6,874 nucleotides of DNA from Nanobdellota archaeon (GCA_018830685.1 JAHJRR010000047.1:1-6874), one strand, 5' to 3'. Positions 1-5,840 are shown, numbered from the stretch's first letter. A program made the numbers and translations. The notes: generated from the sequence alone by a model not told the origin.

Positions 1-360
1 AGAAGAGGGTGACTTGTCAGGGTGAGCGATTTTGTGGTAGACGGTATCTTGAATTCAATGTGTCGTGCGAAATTGCGAATTGAATCCTTTCCCCATACGA
101 ATCGCGAACAGGAATTATATTTCCAGAAACACTATGTGCGTCCAACTGACATATTTCGTGAACGGGTTTTAAAATAAAAACTTGTTGAATCCGAAAAGGA
201 ACAGTAGTTATCCCCTATTTTTCATTAAATGTAAACTGAATTTAACAGAGTAATTTACTTGATTATCTTGTTTTCAATCATCGCTACAGCGACGGCAAAC
301 TTAAATTAATTTTGACCTTCGACATATGTCATGAGAAAACACATCTCCAGAAACACCATA
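1..360. other. Non-coding or decayed stretch, no gene recognised
   Basis: No ORF with a usual start codon and plausible length covers this stretch. I see no tRNA, rRNA or CRISPR pattern. The first 180 bases are richer in G+C than the next 180. On the minus strand one frame stays open from 214 to a stop at 17-19 (about 65 codons), but it has no ATG or GTG; its only usual start is TTG at 145, which would give 42 residues. On the plus strand a frame open to the left edge ends at 92. Either could be the remains of a gene or chance. An 11-base sequence, TCCAGAAACAC, occurs at 122-132 and again at 346-356. GACATATGTC at 321-330 is a perfect 10-base palindrome. None of this is enough to name a function. 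Confidence 0.5.
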
Positions 361-363
361 ACA

Positions 364-407
364 TTTAAATAGTATATATCCTCCGTGTATACCAGAGGTA
401 TATCCTC
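364..407 (+). promoter_or_regulatory. Promoter with overlapping inverted and direct repeats for the Cdc48 operon
   Basis: TTTAAATA at 364-371 is a good archaeal TATA box and would place transcription start near 390-397. The likely start lies in a small repeat cluster: TATACC (388-393) and GGTATA (397-402) form a perfect 6-base inverted repeat around AGA, GAGG (395-398) and CCTC (404-407) form another around TATAT, and the 9-base word TATATCCTC occurs at 375-383 and 399-407, exactly 24 bases apart. Repeats over a transcription start are typical of repressor operators. The first gene encodes an AbrB-like DNA-binding protein, so autoregulation is plausible, but that is inference. Confidence 0.5.
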
Positions 408-428
408 ACAACCTCTTTTCAACCTGCC

Positions 429-923
429 GTGTCAAAATCGTCATACCACGACAAGACACGGTTCATACTCATGACAGACATATTTGACAACAAAATACTT
501 TGCAGAAAATGCAACAAAGAAATGCAAAAAACCAGAATTCAAAAAAATGGATTTCTATTAAGAGCTTTGGTATGTACTACCTGCAACGAAAAAATAATCC
601 ATCCAAACGACGAGCAAGAATATCATAAGTTTGCAGATTTAAAAAACAAAGAGTTCCAGGTAAAAATGAGACTTGTGGGAAATAGTCATACAGTCTCAAT
701 ACCCAAGGAAATAGTTTCATTCATAAGAAATCAAGAAAAAATAATGGGCAACATGGTAAAACTCTGCTTTGAAGATTTTGGAAGACTAAGTCTAAATTTT
801 GGGCAACCAAACCAAAGGGTTATAAAAGCCCGAGAAGTCAGGATGATGAAAAACGGAAAGCCTATTTTACACACAAGACAGCTTTACGATTCAGATAAGG
901 AGAAAAACAAAAATGACAACTAA
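429..923 (+). CDS. Zinc-ribbon plus AbrB/MazE/SpoVT-like DNA-binding protein
   Basis: Probable transcription regulator. Read from the GTG at 429 it has 164 residues. Two CxxC pairs (C25/C28 and C49/C52) make a four-Cys zinc ribbon near the N-terminus. Residues about 76-124 follow the swapped-hairpin AbrB pattern: a strand VKMRLVGNS, the turn and strand HTVSIPKEIV, then a short helix and a second strand ending GRLSLNF. The C-terminal 40 residues are basic and polar. The start is uncertain: neither GTG 429 nor the in-frame ATG 471 has a Shine-Dalgarno site. From ATG 471 the protein would be 150 residues and keep both domains. Its stop overlaps the next ATG by 11 bases, and the gene heads an operon ending in the Cdc48-type ATPase. 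The target sites are unknown; the operon's own promoter repeats are the obvious candidate. The family assignment rests on the hairpin pattern, not a search. Confidence 0.72.
   Translation: MSKSSYHDKTRFILMTDIFDNKILCRKCNKEMQKTRIQKNGFLLRALVCTTCNEKIIHPNDEQEYHKFADLKNKEFQVKMRLVGNSHTVSIPKEIVSFIRNQEKIMGNMVKLCFEDFGRLSLNFGQPNQRVIKAREVRMMKNGKPILHTRQLYDSDKEKNKNDN
897..902 (+). promoter_or_regulatory. Ribosome binding site fixing the start of the membrane protein gene
   Basis: AAGGAG lies 10 bases before the ATG at 913, inside the end of the upstream gene. It favours this start over the in-frame ATG at 934. Confidence 0.6.
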
Positions 924-1215
924 TTTAGAAGGCATGGCACTTACATCGGGAAGAATGAGAGATCCAATTTACGGCTTAAGTTCCATGTTCGACTTTATTT
1001 ATACTCCAGGGTCAATGATAAGATATCTAGGAGGGCAACCCTCCGAGAGCAAGGTGAAAAGAACTATTGGCAATAGCATAGCAATGACTGGAGAGGTAGT
1101 AAGATTAGGCCTCTATGCGGGCATGTCCACCCTAAGCCCGATAGTTCCAATAGGATTTATATTAACCGGGCTTTTAGGTTATTTATTAAAAACATCGAGG
1201 AAAGATGACGAATAA
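913..1215 (+). CDS. Small membrane protein of unknown function in the Cdc48 operon
   Basis: I do not recognise this 100-residue protein. The first 55 residues are polar to amphipathic, with no Cys and no signal peptide. Residues about 56-93 are hydrophobic and Gly-rich, and the stretch PIVPIGFILTGLLGYLL (76-92) is a clear transmembrane helix. A weaker segment before it (about 57-73) could make a hairpin of two helices. The tail KTSRKDDE is charged. If there is one helix, the positive charges after it suggest the C-terminus faces the cytoplasm. The gene overlaps its upstream neighbour by 11 bases and the Cdc48 gene downstream by 11 bases, so all three are probably co-translated. Position suggests it could tether the ATPase or its substrates to the membrane, but no motif shows this. 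Confidence 0.65.
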   Translation: MTTNLEGMALTSGRMRDPIYGLSSMFDFIYTPGSMIRYLGGQPSESKVKRTIGNSIAMTGEVVRLGLYAGMSTLSPIVPIGFILTGLLGYLLKTSRKDDE

Positions 1216-3529
1216 AAAAGAAATACAATTGAAAGTAGTTGAGGCACAACAAGATGATGCTTACAAAGGAATCGCTAGAATAGATAGCGAACTAATGAGA
1301 GAACTAGATATCCGAAGAGGAGACGTCATAAAAATCAAAGGGAATAGGGAAACAATAGCGATAGCAGATAGAGCCTATCCTGCAGATGTCGGAGAAGATA
1401 TAATCAGAATTGACGGAATAACTCGAAGAAACGCAAAAACAGGCATAGGTGAAGTTGTAACAATTACCAAAACAGATGTGAAAGAAGCAAAAAAAGTAAT
1501 GATTGCGCCAACCCAAAAAAACATAATGGTCCAGGCAGAACCTGAAGGATTAAAGAGAGGACTTCTTGGAAGAACTGTTGTAAAAGGCGACGTAGTCGTT
1601 CTTGGAGGAGTACAAAGAAGAAAGGACCTACTATCTGATGAGTTCGGAAACGAATTCGGTGACATGCTCGGAGACATGTTAGGAAACATGGGACTCGGAC
1701 AACTCGGAGGAGGCTTCACTCAAATCAAATTCCTTGTAGTAAGCGCGAATCCAAACAACCCAGTAATAATCACAGAAAACACTGAGGTCACACTAAATCC
1801 AAAAGCCGTAGAAATAACTGAGGAAAGTATTCCAGAAATAAACTACGAAGACATAGGGGGACTAAGCGATGAAATTAAGAAAATAAGAGAGATGGTAGAG
1901 ATTCCCATGAAGCATCCAGAAATTTTCCAGAAACTGGCTATAGAACCTCCAAAAGGGGTTTTGCTCCACGGACCGCCCGGAACTGGAAAAACACTTCTAG
2001 CTAAAGCAGTAGCTAATGAATCGGAAGCTAACTTCATTCTACTTAATGGACCAGAAATAATGTCAAAATTCTACGGAGAATCTGAGAAAAAAATAAGAGA
2101 CATATTCGAAGAGGCCGAGAAAACCGCACCAACAATAATTTTCATAGACGAAATTGACGCAATAGCCCCAAAAAGAGAGGAAGTTATGGGCGAAGTAGAA
2201 AGACGTGTAGTCTCACAGCTCCTTACAATGATGGACGGCCTAAAATCAAGGGGGAAAGTTATAGTTATCGGTGCAACAAATAGAGTTAATTCTCTTGACC
2301 CTGCTCTTAGAAGACCCGGGAGATTCGACAGAGAGATAGAAGTTGGAGTTCCAAGAAAAGAAGGAAGACTCTCAATTCTTAAAATTCATACAAGGGGTAT
2401 GCCTCTTACAAAAGATGTAAACCTAGATGAAATCGCATCAGCAACACACGGATTCGTCGGAGCAGATTTAGAATCACTAGCAAAAGAATCTGCAATGAAT
2501 GTTCTAAGAAAACTCCTTCCACAAATGAATCTTGATGCAGAAGAACAAATTCCAAAAGAAATGCTTGAGAAACTCATCATAAAACACAGCGACTTCATGG
2601 AAGCCCTAAAAGTTGTAAGACCATCTGCAATGAGAGAATTCTTCGTTGAAACACCAAACGTAACTTGGGAAGATGTGGGAGGATTGGAAAAAACAAAAGA
2701 CTCACTCAAAGAAATGATTGAATGGCCAATAAAAAGACCTGAGCTATTCACAAAAATAGGAATAAGGCCTCCAAAAGGAATCTTACTTTATGGGTCTCCA
2801 GGAACAGGTAAGACTCTACTAGCTAAAGCTGTAGCTAATGAATCTGAAATAAATTTCATCTCTGTTAAAGGACCAACAATGTTAAGTAAATGGGTTAATG
2901 ATTCGCACGCAGCAATAAGAAAACTTTTCGAAAGAGCGCGACAGGTATCCCCCTGCATCATATTCTTCGACGAATTTGAATCTATAGCAGGAAAAAGATT
3001 CGCATCCGAAAGTTCTGGTTCACAAGAGAACATAAAAGTCATCAACCAATTGTTATCCGAAATGGACGGACTCGAAGATATGAAAGGAATCGTCGTCATA
3101 GGTGCAACGAACAGACCAGACATGATAGACCCTGCCGTACTCAGGCCGGGAAGATTCGACAGATTCGTACTTGTAGACGTGCCTGACGAAAAGAGCAGAC
3201 TAAAGATTTTAGAAGTTCACACAAAGAAAGTTCCACTTGAAAAAGATGTAAATCTCAAAAACCTAGCCAAAATAACAGAAGACTTCGTTGGAGCAGACCT
3301 ACAGTCTCTGGTCATAGAAGCAGGAATGAACGCGCTCCGTAAAACAATCTCTGACAAATTGAAAAAAACTGAAGAAATTACTGTAACAAAAGAAGACTTC
3401 CAAGAAGCATTCAAGAAGGTAAGACCATCAGTCTCTCCAGAATCCGCGAAAGTGTACAAAAAGATTGAAGAGAAATACCTACAAACAGTAAAAGCAGGTG
3501 TGGATCAGAAAGTTAGTTACATGGGTTGA
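1205..3529 (+). CDS. Cdc48/p97/VAT-type double AAA+ ATPase
   Basis: ATP-driven cytoplasmic protein unfoldase, expected to work as a hexamer that threads substrates through its pore, often for the proteasome. It has 774 residues, slightly longer than usual for archaeal VAT. Residues 1-205 are the N-domain (double-psi barrel plus C-terminal subdomain), which carries an unusual tetrapeptide-repeat loop at 146-169. D1: YEDIGGL at 214-220, Walker A GPPGTGKT 256-263, pore loop KFYG 288-291, Walker B D315/E316, arginine fingers R370 and R373. D2: WEDVGGL at 488-494, Walker A GSPGTGKT 530-537, pore loop KWVN 562-565, Walker B D589/E590, arginine fingers R647 and R650. Both rings keep catalytic residues, but D2 departs from family consensus at several sites. 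GAGG at 1197-1200 precedes the ATG. It is the last gene of the operon; its stop lies in the inverted-repeat block shared with the opposing gene. Confidence 0.96.
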   Translation: MTNKKEIQLKVVEAQQDDAYKGIARIDSELMRELDIRRGDVIKIKGNRETIAIADRAYPADVGEDIIRIDGITRRNAKTGIGEVVTITKTDVKEAKKVMIAPTQKNIMVQAEPEGLKRGLLGRTVVKGDVVVLGGVQRRKDLLSDEFGNEFGDMLGDMLGNMGLGQLGGGFTQIKFLVVSANPNNPVIITENTEVTLNPKAVEITEESIPEINYEDIGGLSDEIKKIREMVEIPMKHPEIFQKLAIEPPKGVLLHGPPGTGKTLLAKAVANESEANFILLNGPEIMSKFYGESEKKIRDIFEEAEKTAPTIIFIDEIDAIAPKREEVMGEVERRVVSQLLTMMDGLKSRGKVIVIGATNRVNSLDPALRRPGRFDREIEVGVPRKEGRLSILKIHTRGMPLTKDVNLDEIASATHGFVGADLESLAKESAMNVLRKLLPQMNLDAEEQIPKEMLEKLIIKHSDFMEALKVVRPSAMREFFVETPNVTWEDVGGLEKTKDSLKEMIEWPIKRPELFTKIGIRPPKGILLYGSPGTGKTLLAKAVANESEINFISVKGPTMLSKWVNDSHAAIRKLFERARQVSPCIIFFDEFESIAGKRFASESSGSQENIKVINQLLSEMDGLEDMKGIVVIGATNRPDMIDPAVLRPGRFDRFVLVDVPDEKSRLKILEVHTKKVPLEKDVNLKNLAKITEDFVGADLQSLVIEAGMNALRKTISDKLKKTEEITVTKEDFQEAFKKVRPSVSPESAKVYKKIEEKYLQTVKAGVDQKVSYMG
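1640..1711 (+). repeat. In-frame 12-base repeats coding a tetrapeptide array in the Cdc48 N-domain
   Basis: Six successive 12-base units encode [20 protein letters not shown] and QLGG (residues 146-169 of the ATPase). The best match is between GACATGCTCGGA at 1661-1672 and GACATGTTAGGA at 1673-1684. The first four units share the pattern hydrophobic-hydrophobic-Gly-Asn/Asp, and the last two drift to Gly/Leu. The array sits between two beta strands of the second N-domain subdomain, where a surface loop is expected, and probably arose by tandem duplication. Confidence 0.7.
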
Positions 3530-3549
3530 TTATTAACTAACTAATCAAC
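3512..3549. terminator. Interlocking inverted repeats at convergent gene ends
   Basis: GTTGATTA (3525-3532) pairs with TAATCAAC (3542-3549) around a 9-base loop. A second perfect 8-base repeat, GTTAGTTA (3512-3519) with TAACTAAC (3534-3541), interlocks with it. The stop codons of both convergent genes (TGA 3527-3529 on plus, TAG 3543-3541 on minus) lie inside. This is the natural place for bidirectional termination, but neither side has the long T tract usual for archaeal intrinsic terminators, so the function is inferred from position and symmetry. Confidence 0.5.
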
Positions 3550-3756
3550 TTGCGAAAAAATAAGTTCTAAAGCATTCTCTCCAGAAACAAGCTCGCCAGT
3601 AGAAACATCTTGATATCCCACATTCCCACCATCCATCAATAATTTAACAACAGGAACTCTTCCAGTATTTTTGCAAAGGTTAATGTATGCATCAACAACT
3701 TGGTCTGGTTTAAAATATTCTTCCATTATACCTGAAAGATTTCTTGCTCCTAACAT
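3541..3756 (-). CDS. Hypothetical protein of about 71 residues
   Basis: I do not recognise this protein. From the ATG at 3756 it has 71 residues, mixed helix and strand, with no Cys, no membrane segment and an acidic C-terminus (LVSGENALELIFSQVD). The central stretch GRVPVVKLLMDGGNVGYQD looks like a strand-turn-strand. Two starts are possible. ATG 3771 gives 76 residues and overlaps the upstream gene by 14 bases, with only a distant GTGAGG before it. ATG 3756 begins one base after the upstream stop and is preceded by GGGGGGAAGTGA, which resembles the archaeal ribosome binding consensus at good spacing; I therefore prefer it. Both starts imply translational coupling to the membrane protein gene upstream, so the two products may act together. 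No function can be assigned. Confidence 0.6.
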   Translation of the reverse strand: MLGARNLSGIMEEYFKPDQVVDAYINLCKNTGRVPVVKLLMDGGNVGYQDVSTGELVSGENALELIFSQVD

Positions 3757-3757
3757 T

Positions 3758-4384
3758 TCACTTCCCCCCATTCTTTTTTAATTTCCTCACAACTCTTTTC
3801 TTCCCACCTTTCTTTTCAAACCTCTTATTAAAATAATATGCCAACCATATCAAAGCTATTAGTCCAACGAGTGAAAGAAGAAACTTAAGCCATTCGTCAG
3901 CAAATCTCCAAAATCCTCCAACACCCCATAAAATAACGCCAACACCTCCAGCCATTAATCCTGCACCAACAGTCTCAAGCCCAAACATCAAAGCCCCTGC
4001 AACAATTATTGCAATTCCCAATGGAAGAGCTATGAGAAATACATTTCTAGAATAACCCTCTATTGTATTATCGTAAACATCATAACAATTCTTACCTGTA
4101 AGAGCAATCTCACACTGACTCAATTTGCCAAATGTATTAACGCCATCCTCCCCACAACCAGAACCACATTCATTCAAAACACATTCTCCATTCTGAATCT
4201 CATACAATTCAACACAAACCTCCGGACAAATTACATTTCCCTTCTCAGAGATAGGAACTCTTCCTCCGTCTGAACAAAAATTACTATAATCGGGTTGATT
4301 ATAAAATATGGAAATTCCTTGAACAACTACAGAAATTGTAAGAATCATGATTGCAATTCCAATAACAATATTCTTAAAATTCAT
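3758..4384 (-). CDS. Cys-rich membrane protein of unknown function
   Basis: 208 residues. An N-terminal hydrophobic segment (about 5-28) is a signal anchor or signal peptide. Residues 30-112 form a polar loop with eight Cys (37, 53, 57, 68, 73, 77, 91, 100), an even number that suits disulfide bonds outside the membrane. Three further hydrophobic segments follow at about 115-136, 138-158 and 166-185. The middle one is very Gly-rich (VGAGLMAGGVGVILWGVGG). The tail from 187 is strongly basic (many Lys and Arg), which places the C-terminus in the cytoplasm. Four helices with both ends inside would leave the Cys loop outside. The layout is common among uncharacterised small-genome archaeal membrane proteins, but I recognise no named family. 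It is first in a two-gene unit and its mRNA is probably leaderless. ATG 4384 fits the TATA spacing and the signal segment. Confidence 0.72.
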   Translation of the reverse strand: MNFKNIVIGIAIMILTISVVVQGISIFYNQPDYSNFCSDGGRVPISEKGNVICPEVCVELYEIQNGECVLNECGSGCGEDGVNTFGKLSQCEIALTGKNCYDVYDNTIEGYSRNVFLIALPLGIAIIVAGALMFGLETVGAGLMAGGVGVILWGVGGFWRFADEWLKFLLSLVGLIALIWLAYYFNKRFEKKGGKKRVVRKLKKNGGK

Positions 4385-4406
4385 AGAAAAAATAAGTAAA
4401 ATAGAT

Positions 4407-4414
4407 TTATAAAA
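4407..4414 (-). promoter_or_regulatory. TATA box giving a leaderless mRNA for the Cys-rich membrane protein
   Basis: On the minus strand TTTATAAA is centred about 26 bases before the ATG at 4384. That spacing puts transcription start at or next to the start codon, and no Shine-Dalgarno site lies before the ATG. Confidence 0.6.
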
Positions 4415-4446
4415 TTATCATACACGACTCGACTCTTCAAATTTCC

Positions 4447-4455
4447 TTTTTAAAT
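4447..4455 (+). promoter_or_regulatory. Possible TATA box for the 41-codon ORF
   Basis: TTTTTAAAT would start transcription near 4476. That leaves a leader of about 40 bases containing the Shine-Dalgarno site at 4503-4509. The stretch is AT-rich, so the match is only moderately specific. Confidence 0.35.
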
Positions 4456-4502
4456 GAAAACCGAAAAATAGTAGAAATATCATCTCCTCATTATGTTTCA
4501 AA

Positions 4503-4509
4503 GGAGGAG
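4503..4509 (+). promoter_or_regulatory. Strong Shine-Dalgarno site before the 41-codon ORF
   Basis: GGAGGAG lies 7 bases before the ATG at 4517, one of the best such sites in the window. It supports translation from 4517 rather than from the in-frame ATG at 4493. Confidence 0.6.
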
Positions 4510-4516
4510 TGTCATT

Positions 4517-4642
4517 ATGATACTTCCTAAAATAAAAAAGGTAACGAATATTTTAAACTTTGCAAAAAAGATTTTTACTAAAGACAGTTTCAGACTAGTA
4601 AATAATTATATTTCAGGACTGATTAAATTGAAATTCAGATAA
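4517..4642 (+). CDS. 41-residue ORF, possible N-terminal remnant of a transposase
   Basis: ATG at 4517 to TAA at 4640-4642, coding 41 residues starting MILPKIKKVT and ending ISGLIKLKFR. The strong ribosome binding site and TATA-like box upstream argue that it is, or was, translated. The protein is basic and mostly helical. Its rhythm (lysine-rich start, then KIFTKDSFRLVNNYISGLI) resembles the beginning of IS4-like DDE transposases, where a helical N-terminal part precedes the catalytic core. That is recollection of style, not a search result. No continuation is visible: the DNA from 4643 to 4671 is short and non-coding, and the opposing protease gene ends at 4672. It is either a genuine small basic protein or the surviving head of an insertion element whose body was deleted. 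The in-frame ATG at 4493 would add eight residues. Confidence 0.45.
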   Translation: MILPKIKKVTNILNFAKKIFTKDSFRLVNNYISGLIKLKFR

Positions 4643-4671
4643 TAGATGGTTGGAGTTGATTGAGTTAGCTT

Positions 4672-5019
4672 CTATAAACTAATCTCTTTAATTGCGGGAT
4701 TAAGAATTATTTTTAATTTTTGCATAGTCTTTGCTCCAATAATAACCTCCGTTCCATCCCGACCAATTGAATAAAATTCTGGTTCAACAATCGCTCTATT
4801 TCTGATTCTCAAAGATTTTAATTTAATCCTTCTACATTTTACTAAATTATTTCCCACCGCCGTATGTTCAGATTCTTCTCCATATTCAATAACTCCCGAA
4901 GTGTTAAGAAATCTTTCTCCAATATAGTTATGAGTTGCTCCACTATCAAAAAGTGCTATGAATTTTTTATATCCTCCCACAGCTCCCGCAATTTTCACTT
5001 CCTTAAAAATTCTACCCAT
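4672..5019 (-). CDS. Single-domain retropepsin-like aspartyl protease
   Basis: 115 residues. The catalytic motif FDSGATHNYI spans 24-33, with D25 as the active-site Asp in the D-S/T-G signature after a hydrophobic strand (KKFIALF). The second hallmark, a hydrophobic-hydrophobic-Gly segment after a strand, is present as VIIGAKTMQKL (92-102), followed by LKIILNPAIKEISL in place of the usual Leu-Asp strand (Asn107 where Asp is common). The length is that of one retropepsin monomer, so activity would need a homodimer. There is no signal peptide and no Gag- or Pol-like extension, so this is not part of a retroelement. The gene starts two bases after the stop of a 74-residue protein, with which it should be translationally coupled. 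Substrate unknown. The assignment to the retropepsin-like clan is firm by motif; proteolytic activity is inferred. Confidence 0.78.
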   Translation of the reverse strand: MGRIFKEVKIAGAVGGYKKFIALFDSGATHNYIGERFLNTSGVIEYGEESEHTAVGNNLVKCRRIKLKSLRIRNRAIVEPEFYSIGRDGTEVIIGAKTMQKLKIILNPAIKEISL

Positions 5020-5021
5020 TT

Positions 5022-5246
5022 TCAGAAACTGCTTATACCTTCTCTAAAAAGAGTTACTTCCTTAGAACCTCTATTTATTATAAACATAGACATCATAACA
5101 GGATTATCTGGGGTGGGATAACGGGCGACCACTTTCCAATTTCCATTTTCTCTCTTTGCAAAAACTATTACAAATTTTCTTATATCATCTTTCTTCCTTA
5201 AATAATCACTTATTATTTTTCTTATTTCCTCTATGTCATCTACCAT
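5022..5246 (-). CDS. Small hypothetical protein coupled to the retropepsin-like protease
   Basis: 74 residues, no Cys, no membrane segment. An N-terminal charged helix (about 3-20, DDIEEIRKIISDYLRKKD) is followed by four likely strands: KFVIVFAK, WKVVARYP, MSMFIINRG and KEVTLFREG. The beta part recalls the half-sheet of PepSY or GvpO-like small proteins, where a tryptophan strand is followed by a strand ending in an Asp/Asn-Gly turn, but I cannot place it in a family. It has its own TATA box and a very good ribosome binding site, GGGGTGAT, 9 bases before the ATG, and is the first gene of the pair. Tight spacing with the protease gene (two bases) suggests a partner, inhibitor, activator or substrate of the protease; which one cannot be seen. 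Confidence 0.65.
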   Translation of the reverse strand: MVDDIEEIRKIISDYLRKKDDIRKFVIVFAKRENGNWKVVARYPTPDNPVMMSMFIINRGSKEVTLFREGISSF

Positions 5247-5255
5247 TTTAGAATT

Positions 5256-5263
5256 ATCACCCC
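5256..5263 (-). promoter_or_regulatory. Extended Shine-Dalgarno site for the protease pair
   Basis: On the minus strand GGGGTGAT matches the archaeal anti-Shine-Dalgarno complement GGAGGTGAT closely. It sits 9 bases before the ATG at 5246 and fixes that start. Confidence 0.7.
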
Positions 5264-5301
5264 CTCTTTTTTAAACATAATTGTATTAAATAAAACATAT
5301 T

Positions 5302-5321
5302 TATATAAGTTTTCCCTCGTG
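5302..5321 (-). promoter_or_regulatory. Promoter of the protease pair
   Basis: On the minus strand CACGAGGGAAAACTTATA (5321-5304) runs into a TATA box, TTATATAA, with purines before it that fit a BRE. Transcription would start near 5278, leaving a leader of about 30 bases that holds the ribosome binding site. GTGAA (5319-5323) and TTCAC (5326-5330) form a small inverted repeat at its upstream edge. Almost the same element serves the divergent gene. Confidence 0.6.
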
Positions 5322-5386
5322 AAAATTCACTACTTGATTTATAGACATTTTATGTTTCATCAACCTTTAAGGTAACAATGTACATA

Positions 5387-5405
5387 CACGAGAAAACTTA
5401 TAAAC
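5387..5405 (+). promoter_or_regulatory. Promoter of aIF2 beta, leaderless
   Basis: CACGAGAAAACTTATA (5387-5402) with TTATAAA as the TATA box lies 25 bases before the ATG at 5426, so transcription should begin at or within a base or two of the start codon. There is no Shine-Dalgarno site in between. The element is near-identical to that of the divergent protease promoter. Confidence 0.65.
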
Positions 5406-5425
5406 CAAATCCACAATCTTAAATT

Positions 5426-5839
5426 ATGGAATATGAAGAACTTCTTGAGGAAGCATACAGTAAAGTAAAGAAGACTGAGAACACTGGAGAGCGTTTTGAA
5501 ATACCTAAGGTAGAGGGATATTTCGAAGGTAAAAAAACAATCATCTCAAATTTCTCACAGATAGCCTCGCATCTTAGGAGAGACCCAGAGCACTTCCAAA
5601 AATTCTTATTAAAAGAACTCGCATCAGCAGGACAAAAAGAAGGAGATAGACTACTCCTAAACATCAAGGTTCCCAGCACAAAAATAAATCAAAAAATAGA
5701 AGAATATGTCAACGAATTCGTTCTCTGTAAAGAGTGCAAAAAACCCGACACCGAACTGACAAAAGAACCCGCAAGTAGAATAACATTCATAAAATGCCTC
5801 GCTTGTGGTGCAAAACATTCCGTAAGAAGCAAGATTTAG
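5426..5839 (+). CDS. Archaeal translation initiation factor 2 subunit beta (aIF2 beta)
   Basis: Beta subunit of the heterotrimeric aIF2 that carries initiator Met-tRNA to the small ribosomal subunit; it contacts the gamma subunit and modulates tRNA binding. 137 residues, the normal length for archaea, which lack the long Lys-rich N-terminal extension of eIF2 beta. Residues 1-18 form the helix that binds gamma. Residues about 22-92 are the alpha/beta core, with the typical run TIISNFSQIASHLRRDPEHF followed by FLLKELASAG. The C-terminal zinc ribbon has C101, C104, C124 and C127, with the segment SRITFIKCLACGA typical of the family. The start ATG at 5426 fits a leaderless transcript from the TATA box 25 bases upstream. 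It lies divergent from the protease pair and begins a run of translation genes. No T tract follows the stop. Confidence 0.95.
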   Translation: MEYEELLEEAYSKVKKTENTGERFEIPKVEGYFEGKKTIISNFSQIASHLRRDPEHFQKFLLKELASAGQKEGDRLLLNIKVPSTKINQKIEEYVNEFVLCKECKKPDTELTKEPASRITFIKCLACGAKHSVRSKI

Positions 5840-5840
5840 A

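Noticed and set aside
1304..3459. Several minus-strand open frames of 60-120 codons inside the Cdc48 gene
   Set aside because: They lie opposite a strongly conserved coding frame, have no promoters or ribosome binding sites, and read as Ser/Phe-rich shadow sequence.
3512..3549. A complete H-type pseudoknot
   Set aside because: The arm order fits, but there is no base left to cross the first stem, so both 8-base stems are unlikely to form at once; competing hairpins are more likely.
3523..4302. 11-base word GGGTTGATTAT at 3523-3533 and 4292-4302
   Set aside because: The second copy is inside the coding sequence of the Cys-rich membrane protein and lacks the partner arm, so chance is the simpler explanation.
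4864..5121. Plus-strand frame of 85 codons
   Set aside because: It is antisense to the retropepsin-like protease and its partner, which have clear motifs and a strong ribosome binding site; the plus-strand reading is Ser/Phe/Ile-rich without a domain.
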